The notes under the pieces were generated by a model. It was not told the DNA's origin. It searched no databases and saw only the letters and a list, made by a program, of their open reading frames with translations. Positions 6,332 through 10,807 of a DNA stretch of 10,807 nt are shown piece after piece (within the stretch, counting starts at the first letter, position 1; each line of letters opens with the position of its first letter). The translations under genes and the position numbers were made by a program. This stretch comes from Treponema sp. (GTDB lineage: Bacteria; Spirochaetota; Spirochaetia; Treponematales; Breznakiellaceae): positions 1 through 10,807 of the forward strand of contig JAITAN010000251.1 of NCBI GenBank assembly GCA_031284105.1, read 5' to 3'.

Positions 6332-7560
6332 ATAACGTCCTCGAAAAATTTATCCGTTCTCCACCAGACCAATTTGACATCCCAGTCGCTTACCAACATT
6401 GCGGATAAAATACCTTCTTGCGATAAATCAAAGGCGTTGAACTGTAATTCGTCCATATCCACTCTGATACTGCCCTGATGCTGAACCCCGTTTGATTCCC
6501 GTGTATCCAGAATTAAAAGCGCGTAACCGGTTTCCTCAGGAAAATATAAAAACATCCGTTCATTTTTTACGATTCCCAAAAGCGTATAGGGAATCCTTAC
6601 GGTAATTTTGTGATTGTTTTCTATATATACGGACTCGTACAGCGGCGTTTCAATATTTTTTTCATAGATTCCATCTTCAGCACGCATCACCCAAATAACG
6701 GAGCTATCGCTTTCACTTCCTGTACGCGTATTGGTAGATTCGTCAAACGTATCGCGGTAATAGTCCACTTTTATGTACAGTTTTCTGGCATCGGGGGCTG
6801 CGATTATGCTGTCCAAGGATGCGAAAACCGCATCCCTGCGGTCCGCGGGAATGGGAATAGAGCTATTTTTTATCTTTATTAGATACAATAGAACGCCGTC
6901 CGTATCAAACCAATAAATATTCCAGCCTGTGGGAAGCCTGCACACAATGGCTAGATCATCGTTCACAGAGGTATACAAGCCTTCTATCCGCGGGAACGGA
7001 GTACCGCCTATGCCTTCCTGCCCAAAATATTCAAGAAATCTGCCGTCAGCGTCAAAATGAAGCACCACGCCGTCCAACAGCGCCTTGCTCTCCGGATCAA
7101 CACCATGCCGCTCATCGGGGAGGCTGTCTTCAACGTAAATATGTTTCTGCGTATCAACCGCGATTCTTCCCGGCGTTTGAAAAGGATAGGTAAAAGCCCA
7201 ACGGATTACGGTCTCGCCTTGCTGTTTCGGCTTGAGAGTCAACGGCTGAGGATTTGTCTCATCGTTGTAGATCATGGAAAGTATATCGCCGTAGGAATTA
7301 AACCGTGTTACCTTTTGCCCGCCGCTATCGGAGATATAGAAAATACCATCGCGCATACAAAGCCCGTTTCTGCGTATGCCTTTGTCCCCGTCTTGGTTGT
7401 AGAAGGCAATCTGATCTTCAAGCCGCCCAATTTGCAGCGTAAAAAGATTTTCTCTTGTAATGGCTTCAGACTGCTTTTCAGCGCACGCGCTTAATAAAAG
7501 CGTACACAAGCCGCTAAAAAAAATAAAACGGATTATTATATAATAAATAATTTGTTTCAT
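6328..7560 (-). CDS. Lipoprotein, beta-propeller-like, resembling the spirochaete LIC_12708 family
   Basis: A 410-residue predicted lipoprotein. The signal peptide is unusually Ile/Tyr-rich and ends in a canonical lipobox L23-S24-A25-C26. The mature part has repeated strand patterns of an NHL or six-bladed propeller type, for example GLCMRDGIFYISDSGGQKV, then TRFNSYGD, PGRIAVDTQKHIYVED and LHFDADGRFLEYFG. It ends in a VSDWDVKLVWWRTDKFFEDV tail which I associate, from memory, with the LIC_12708 lipoproteins of Treponema and Leptospira. Ligand and role are unknown. The ATG at 7560 is preferred over an upstream TTG (7581) because it starts the signal peptide. The stop overlaps the nnr GTG by 4 nt, so the two genes are one operon read from the promoter at 7633-7666. 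No functional link to cofactor repair is evident. Confidence 0.85.
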   Translation of the reverse strand: MKQIIYYIIIRFIFFSGLCTLLLSACAEKQSEAITRENLFTLQIGRLEDQIAFYNQDGDKGIRRNGLCMRDGIFYISDSGGQKVTRFNSYGDILSMIYNDETNPQPLTLKPKQQGETVIRWAFTYPFQTPGRIAVDTQKHIYVEDSLPDERHGVDPESKALLDGVVLHFDADGRFLEYFGQEGIGGTPFPRIEGLYTSVNDDLAIVCRLPTGWNIYWFDTDGVLLYLIKIKNSSIPIPADRRDAVFASLDSIIAAPDARKLYIKVDYYRDTFDESTNTRTGSESDSSVIWVMRAEDGIYEKNIETPLYESVYIENNHKITVRIPYTLLGIVKNERMFLYFPEETGYALLILDTRESNGVQHQGSIRVDMDELQFNAFDLSQEGILSAMLVSDWDVKLVWWRTDKFFEDVM

Positions 7561-7632
7561 ATAATTTACATAAAATAACAATAACGCACTTGGATGCGTC
7601 CGTGAAAAACCGCTGATTGGTATACATAACTT

Positions 7633-7666
7633 ATTATACTATAATGATTTTCTTCAAAGATTACAA
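7633..7666 (-). promoter_or_regulatory. Promoter of the lipoprotein-nnr operon
   Basis: On the minus strand TTGTAA (7666-7661) is 17 bp from TATAGT (7643-7638), and a perfect TATAAT follows immediately (7638-7633). The start codon at 7560 is about 70 bp away, so this is the one promoter here with a normal-length leader. The plus strand also shows TATACT (7635-7640) and TATAAT (7640-7645), but no plus-strand gene follows. The 7561-7728 gap otherwise holds only AT-rich sequence and a weak ATAGC/GCTAT stem (7709-7726) behind the glycosyltransferase. Confidence 0.55.
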
Positions 7667-7728
7667 ACATTACTAAACTAGAATTTCCTTATTAATAAAA
7701 GAATAACCATAGCATGCCATCGCTATAT

Positions 7729-8847
7729 TTAAGCCATACTGTAAGGTAGGGCTACGCCCCCCCCCCCCCCCATTGCTTCATAGACAGCATTGTACTTTTT
7801 TCCCATTGCTTCAACCGAGTATTCCTTCTCTACAATCTCTCTGCTTTTCCTTCCCATAGCGATAATTTTTTCTCGATTTTCAAACATCTGCGACAATAAC
7901 AGTACCGCTTCTTTTACATCGTTGTATACAAAACCGTTTTCTCCGGCTATCACGAGATCCCGGTTACCGTATACATTACTTACGAGTAAGACGCAGCCGG
8001 AAGTCATTGCCTCAAGTACTCCAAAAGGTAATCCCTCCCATTTGGAAGTACTAAGGTAGATCAAACACCGGTCAAGATAGCCGTTAACTGTGTCTTTATC
8101 CACCCAACCCGTTACCGTAATATTGGGTGATACAAGTTTGGAGCGGAGAGAACCGCCTCCTATCCAGTAAAAATGCACATTGGGGAAGGCTTCCGCTATT
8201 TTATTGAACAATTCCGGATTCTTTTGAACACTTGCAATACCCATAAACATAACAAGTATTTCTTCTTCAGGATTTTGCAACGTACGAAATTTTTCTTCCA
8301 CGGATCGAGTAGTGGGAACTCCATTAGGTACACAGATTATTTTATCCGCCATGCCTTTATACAATTCTACCTCTGAACGTCCGCAGGCGACTATAACTCC
8401 GCCGAATTTTCCACCCAGTTTTTCAAGTAACCGGTAAAAATATTTGTGAAAAAAACCAATATCCGTACGGATAAAAGATGCCCCATGCGGTGTGTAAATC
8501 ACCTTTTTTATACCCAGTATTTTGCAGGCCAGCCTCCCTAAAAAGCCGGCTTTTGACGAGTGCAAATGGATAATGGCATCGGTATCTTTATAAGGGGTAA
8601 GTATTTTAATAAGCGATCCCAATGCACGGTAGTCGTGTCTCAAATTTATTTCTCTATGAGCGTCCGTCCACGCTATAAAGGCAACTTCCGGCGGGAATCT
8701 TTTTTTAACGTTTTCAATATCGTCAACCCACAAGCGGGAACCGTGTACTATAATGTGCCTTATAGCTGGTAACTGCTGCGCTATATTTATAACGGCGGTT
8801 ACAACGCCGGAAGCGAACGGTTCAAGGACATGAACAATAGTCATCAT
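7729..8847 (-). CDS. Family-4 (GT-B) glycosyltransferase with a homopolymer tract at its 3' end
   Basis: A 372-residue retaining GT-B enzyme. The N-terminal Rossmann half has LEPFASGVVTAV (8-19) and the polysaccharide-type stretch IHLHSSKAGFLGRLA (93-107) with YTPHG (118-122). The C-terminal half has the donor-binding segment MGIASVQKNPELF (202-214) and E271-GLPFGVL-E279, the EX7E signature. It should transfer a nucleotide-activated sugar to a surface or capsule glycan at the inner membrane face; the sugar is unknown. The final residues MGGGGGVALPYSMA are encoded by a 15-base G run (coding strand) and look unrelated to the family, whose helix ends near YEAM. One G fewer gives a stop at once (MGGGGA); one more gives a 32-residue foreign tail ending near 7683. 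The gene starts with ATGATG 9 nt after the TPR lipoprotein stop, so the two are probably cotranscribed. It is visibly more AT-rich than gyrB or nnr. Confidence 0.92.
   Translation of the reverse strand: MMTIVHVLEPFASGVVTAVINIAQQLPAIRHIIVHGSRLWVDDIENVKKRFPPEVAFIAWTDAHREINLRHDYRALGSLIKILTPYKDTDAIIHLHSSKAGFLGRLACKILGIKKVIYTPHGASFIRTDIGFFHKYFYRLLEKLGGKFGGVIVACGRSEVELYKGMADKIICVPNGVPTTRSVEEKFRTLQNPEEEILVMFMGIASVQKNPELFNKIAEAFPNVHFYWIGGGSLRSKLVSPNITVTGWVDKDTVNGYLDRCLIYLSTSKWEGLPFGVLEAMTSGCVLLVSNVYGNRDLVIAGENGFVYNDVKEAVLLLSQMFENREKIIAMGRKSREIVEKEYSVEAMGKKYNAVYEAMGGGGGVALPYSMA
7757..7771. repeat. Run of 15 C (15 G on the coding strand)
   Basis: An uninterrupted C15 lies inside the 3' end of the glycosyltransferase gene. 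It is by far the longest homopolymer in the window. Tracts of this length slip during replication and are the classic switch of contingency loci, often in glycosyltransferase genes. The exact count from short reads is not reliable, so the frame past this point is uncertain. Confidence 0.9.
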
Positions 8848-8856
8848 CTCGTTTAT

Positions 8857-9237
8857 TCACTCTTTATCCGCTACTATCTTTTCAAGCGCAATATGTGCAA
8901 GTATTTTATATTCCCCAGGAAGCAGTTCCTCATCCGGCTCATCATAACGAGCGAGCAGGGCATTTAATTTTTGCCGTGCAATATCATATTTCTTCTGCTT
9001 GTAATAAATAAACGCAATCTCATATTCCGCGCCGCACACACTGTCTATCTGTGTTGGAAATCTATCTATTACGGCTTGATAGTACTGGAGCGCCTGATCG
9101 TATTTGTTTTTATCCGAAGCTTCTTGCCCCAACTGGATGAGTTTATCGGCCGTTACTTCCTGAGGTACATCGACAGGTCCGGACGCACAAGAGAAAAATA
9201 GAAAAAGCAAAAAGATACTAATGAAACTTCTCATCAT
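8857..9237 (-). CDS. Small TPR lipoprotein
   Basis: A 126-residue protein. The signal segment ISIFLLFLFFSC ends at C17 with a relaxed lipobox (F-F-S-C), suggesting a lipid anchor facing the periplasm. Two tetratricopeptide repeats follow: about 30-63, containing ADKLIQLGQEASDKNKYDQAL and YYQAVIDRFP, and about 67-100, containing AEYEIAFIYYKQKKYDIARQ. TPRs bind proteins, and short TPR lipoproteins often serve envelope assembly, but no partner can be named. ATG at 9237 is chosen over in-frame codons back to 9405, which would put an implausible Arg/Tyr-rich stretch before the signal peptide; a second ATG follows at 9234. No Shine-Dalgarno is present, and the promoter sits directly upstream. The glycosyltransferase follows after 9 nt. 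Confidence 0.85.
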   Translation of the reverse strand: MMRSFISIFLLFLFFSCASGPVDVPQEVTADKLIQLGQEASDKNKYDQALQYYQAVIDRFPTQIDSVCGAEYEIAFIYYKQKKYDIARQKLNALLARYDEPDEELLPGEYKILAHIALEKIVADKE

Positions 9238-9244
9238 ATTTATG

Positions 9245-9273
9245 ATGGTACAGCATATTAAATAAAATGTCAA
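9245..9273 (-). promoter_or_regulatory. Promoter of the TPR lipoprotein / glycosyltransferase pair
   Basis: A perfect TTGACA (9273-9268) and TACCAT (9250-9245, four of six consensus bases) are 17 bp apart on the minus strand. Only seven bases lie between the -10 box and the ATG at 9237, again predicting a leaderless or nearly leaderless message. The TTGACA overlaps the TGA stop of the small ORF at 9270-9347. Confidence 0.55.
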
Positions 9274-9347
9274 TGCTCGCCCAATTTTTCCCCCATCGCA
9301 AACCGCGCGGCGCGGGATTTGGAAAACCAGTCTTTGCCTGTTGACAT
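9270..9347 (-). CDS. Small ORF of 25 codons with a strong Shine-Dalgarno
   Basis: ATG at 9347 is preceded on the minus strand by AAGGAAAGGAG with an 8-nt gap, the best ribosome binding site in the window. It encodes 25 residues, beginning MSTGKDWFSKSRAARFAMG and ending KLGEH, then TGA. The peptide is basic with no membrane segment, and I do not recognise it. It may be a genuine small protein, a regulatory leader peptide for the TPR gene 33 bp downstream, or the 5' remnant of a truncated longer gene. The strong ribosome binding site argues that this start was, or is, used. Its first bases, read on the other strand, form the TTGACA credited to the array promoter, so one of the two signals may be fortuitous. 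Confidence 0.4.
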   Translation of the reverse strand: MSTGKDWFSKSRAARFAMGEKLGEH

Positions 9348-9371
9348 ACTCTTTTCTCCTTTCCTTATAAA
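9341..9371 (+). promoter_or_regulatory. Promoter reading into the 21-bp array
   Basis: A perfect TTGACA (9341-9346) is followed after 18 bp by TTATAA (9365-9370), or after 19 bp by TATAAA (9366-9371), within an AT-rich tract (9365-9383). Transcription would start near 9377-9380, about 25 nt before the ATG at 9404. The spacing is slightly long. The TTGACA is also the reverse complement of the start of the small minus-strand ORF, so its role as a -35 box is not certain. Confidence 0.45.
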
Positions 9372-9403
9372 TATATATATAAACAGGGCGGTTTGCTCCG
9401 GTC

Positions 9404-10573
9404 ATGACGGATGGGTTCCCCTTTGGCTTGACGGGGTTCCCCTTTAACTCGGCGGGGTTCCCCTTTGGCTTGGCGGGCTGCCCCTTTGGGACGGCGGGCT
9501 GCCCCTTTGACGTGGCGGGCTGCCCCTTTAACTCGGCGGGCTGCCCCTTTAACTCGGCGGGCTGCCCCTTCGACGTGGCGGGGTTCCCCTTTAACGCGGC
9601 GGGGTTCCCCTTCGACGTGGCGGGCTGCCCCTTTGAGATGGCGGGCTGCCCCTTTGACGTAACGGGCTGCCCCTTTGGCTTGGCGGGCTTCCCCTTTGAG
9701 AGGGCGGGGTTCCCCTGTGGGAAGGCGGGGTTCCCCTTTGTCTTGGCGGGCTGCCCCTTTGGTATGGCTGGCTGCCCCTTTGACTCCTCGGGCTTCCCCT
9801 TTGGGTTGGCGGGTTTCCCCTTTGAGACGGCGGGGTTCCCCTCTGGCTTGGCGGGCTGCCCCTTTGACGTAACGGGCTGCCCCTTTGGCTTGGCGGGGTT
9901 CCCCTTTAACTTGGCGGGGTTCCCCTTTGGCTTGGCGGGGTTCCCCTTTGGGACGGCGGGCTGCCCCTTTGGGACGGCGGGGTTCCCCTTTGGCTTGGCG
10001 GGGTTCCCCTTTGGGACGGCGGGGTTCCCCTTTGGCTTGGCGGGCTGCCCCTTTGGTGTGGCGGGGTTCCCCTTTAAGACGGCGGGCTGCCCCTTTGACG
10101 TGGCGGGGTTCCCCTTTGAGACGGCGGGGTTCCCCCTCGACGTGGCGGGGTTCCCCTTTGAGACGGCGGGCTGCCCCGTTAACTTGGCGGGGTTCCCCTT
10201 TGGGACGGCGGGCTGCCCCTTTGACGTGGCGGGGTTCCCCTTTAACTCGGCGGGGTTCCCCTTTGGTGTGGCGGGGTTCCCCTTTGAGACGGCGGGCTGC
10301 CCCGTTAACGTGGCGGGGTTCCCCTTTGACGTAACGGGCTGCCCCTTTGAGATGGCGGGCTGCCCCTTTGAGGCGGCAGGCTGCCCCTTTAACTTGGCGG
10401 GGTTCCCCTTCGACGTGGCGGGCTGCCCCTTTGAGACGGCGGGGTTCCCCTTTGACGTGGCGGGCTGCCCCTTTAACTCGGCGGGGTTCCCCTTTGACGT
10501 GGCGGGGTTCCCCTTTACGGGGTTTCTACCTCAAAATGAGAAAAACGGAGAAACGTTTTGTTTGCCTCTATAA
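9404..10573 (+). CDS. Possible heptapeptide-repeat protein, G-[F/C]-P-F-x-x-A x 52
   Basis: A 389-codon open frame. After MTD come 52 seven-residue repeats, G-[F/C]-P-F-x-x-A, then a short tail ending ETFCLPL. Proline 3 is invariant (CCC in every unit). Position 2 is Phe in 29 units and Cys in 23. Positions 5-6 vary (GL, DV, NS, GT, ET, NL, EM and others). There is no signal peptide, no membrane helix and no recognised family. For coding: promoter boxes upstream, an ATG at the array edge, every unit exactly 21 bp, and no stop in this frame, while the second plus frame has three stops and the third has many. Against: no Shine-Dalgarno, the ATG lies in what looks like a degenerate partial unit, and two minus-strand frames are also open through the array (though without start codons), so openness alone means little. 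It could equally be a non-coding repeat. Confidence 0.35.
   Translation: MTDGFPFGLTGFPFNSAGFPFGLAGCPFGTAGCPFDVAGCPFNSAGCPFNSAGCPFDVAGFPFNAAGFPFDVAGCPFEMAGCPFDVTGCPFGLAGFPFERAGFPCGKAGFPFVLAGCPFGMAGCPFDSSGFPFGLAGFPFETAGFPSGLAGCPFDVTGCPFGLAGFPFNLAGFPFGLAGFPFGTAGCPFGTAGFPFGLAGFPFGTAGFPFGLAGCPFGVAGFPFKTAGCPFDVAGFPFETAGFPLDVAGFPFETAGCPVNLAGFPFGTAGCPFDVAGFPFNSAGFPFGVAGFPFETAGCPVNVAGFPFDVTGCPFEMAGCPFEAAGCPFNLAGFPFDVAGCPFETAGFPFDVAGCPFNSAGFPFDVAGFPFTGFLPQNEKNGETFCLPL
9413..10504. repeat. Array of 52 tandem 21-bp units
   Basis: Fifty-two consecutive units of exactly 21 bp with no insertions or deletions. The approximate form is GGSTKCCCCTTTRRNNNGGCG. The core exists in two main linked states, GGGTTCCCC and GGCTGCCCC, with a few GGCTTCCCC recombinants. 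A 6-base segment after CCCCTTT is hypervariable. Partial units flank the array on both sides (ACGGATGGG at 9407-9415 and a broken unit at 10505-10520). Twenty-one bp is both seven codons and two helical turns. Rare variants recur at fixed distances: CCCCGTTAAC in units 37 and 43, and the DVT-GLA pair in units 12-13 and 22-23. These indicate duplication of multi-unit blocks. Confidence 0.97.
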
Positions 10574-10688
10574 AAAAATGAGAAAACCAGCCTTCGGTTT
10601 GTCCCCACAAAAAAGCGGGAATTATGGACGCGTCCGGACCGCGCATACAACAGGCCGTTTTCAGGTATACTTCCGGGTATAATTGCGA
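10574..10688. other. Spacer between the array frame and the terminal repeat
   Basis: 115 bp with no gene. It holds a weak AAACC/GGTTT stem around CCTTCGG (10583-10602), a TATACT (10665-10670) and a TATAAT (10678-10683). No acceptable -35 box stands 16-18 bp before the TATAAT. Any transcript starting there on the plus strand would meet the terminator at 10703 within about 45 nt. Confidence 0.5.
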
Positions 10689-10702
10689 AAAAAAATAGGC
10701 AC

Positions 10703-10739
10703 GGCGTTTTCAAACGGGGGGTTTGGGAACGCCTTTTTT
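10703..10739 (+). terminator. Strong rho-independent terminator (right copy)
   Basis: Same hairpin as at 15-51: stem 10703-10715 with 10721-10733, loop of five G, T-run 10734-10739. In this copy its upstream context is visible. It is the first good intrinsic terminator after the 21-bp array and sits 130 bp beyond the array reading frame's stop, so it would end a transcript running through the array. Confidence 0.85.
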
Positions 10740-10788
10740 ATGATTATTGGAATGAATGATTCATGGCGCGGCGCGGCGCGGCAATGAA

Positions 10789-10807
10789 TTAGTTTATTTT
10801 TACCAGC
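10789..10807 (-). CDS. 3' end of the same isomerase gene, repeated at the contig end
   Basis: The last 19 bases carry the minus-strand codons ending in valine-lysine-isoleucine-asparagine-stop, identical to 101-119. This is not a second gene. It is the overlap produced by the 119-bp terminal repeat, and it shows that the isomerase gene would be continuous across the join. Confidence 0.85.

Larger units (their letters stand above)
10689..10807. repeat. 119-bp direct terminal repeat, right copy
   Basis: Identical to bases 1-119. It is preceded by one further A and a G (10687-10688) that the left copy cannot show because it begins at the window edge. It holds the second view of the terminator (10703-10739) and of the last codons of the isomerase gene (10789-10807). 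Confidence 0.95.

Noticed and set aside
8860..9405. Long form of the TPR lipoprotein starting at 9405
   Set aside because: The extra 56 residues would bury the lipoprotein signal peptide and overlap a promoter and a separate small ORF.
9413..10504. CRISPR array
   Set aside because: Units are contiguous 21-mers with only six variable bases. There is no repeat-spacer structure with 30-bp spacers and no cas gene.
9413..10504. Canonical G-quadruplex array
   Set aside because: G-runs recur about every 17-21 bases, too far apart for standard short-loop quadruplexes. Small GGGG-CCCC hairpins are more plausible.
9413..10504. Plasmid iterons
   Set aside because: Unit size is compatible, but no replication initiator is present, 52 variable copies is far beyond usual iteron sets, and the neighbours are chromosomal genes.
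10678..10683. TATAAT as a promoter for a short RNA ending at the 10703 terminator
   Set aside because: No -35 box at suitable spacing and no extended -10; the product would be only about 45 nt and mostly terminator.

Overview
The window looks like a spirochaete of the Treponema group, probably gut-associated and of moderate GC. Four things point this way: a periplasmic cyclophilin-FKBP fusion of the kind known from Treponema denticola, a GyrB of spirochaete character, several lipoproteins with relaxed lipoboxes, and a beta-propeller-like lipoprotein resembling a spirochaete family. The attribution is inference from protein features; there is no rRNA or tRNA to confirm it.

The first 119 bases (1-119) are repeated exactly as the last 119 (10689-10807), so the window is best read as a contig that closes on itself. 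The non-redundant length would be 10,688 bp, with the join in the 3' end of the isomerase gene. No replication, partition or mobilisation gene is visible, so a real plasmid is only one of several explanations.

Layout: (1) 101-1144, minus, exported dual-family peptidyl-prolyl isomerase. (2) 1272-3206, plus, gyrB, followed by a lipoprotein gene of unknown function (3245-4174). (3) 4175-4747, a 573-bp non-genic stretch with a 22-bp-period repeat, a perfect 22-bp palindrome and a hairpin like an IS200/IS605 right end. (4) 7560-4748, minus, a two-gene operon: a lipoprotein coupled by a 4-nt overlap to nnr, the bifunctional NAD(P)HX repair enzyme. (5) 9237-7729, minus, a TPR lipoprotein and a family-4 glycosyltransferase; the latter carries a run of 15 C on the plus strand near its 3' end, a candidate contingency tract. 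(6) 9270-9347, minus, a 25-codon ORF with an excellent Shine-Dalgarno. (7) 9404-10573, plus, a GC-rich array of 52 exact-length 21-bp units that can be read as a protein G-[F/C]-P-F-x-x-A. It has a TTGACA promoter upstream and a strong intrinsic terminator downstream.

The housekeeping genes form no shared pathway. gyrB serves DNA topology, nnr repairs damaged nicotinamide cofactors, and the isomerase and the three lipoproteins act in or on the cell envelope. The glycosyltransferase probably decorates surface glycan. The most unusual item is the 21-bp array; next are the homopolymer tract, the contig closure, and a recurring promoter layout in which the -10 box lies only 6-10 nt before the start codon.
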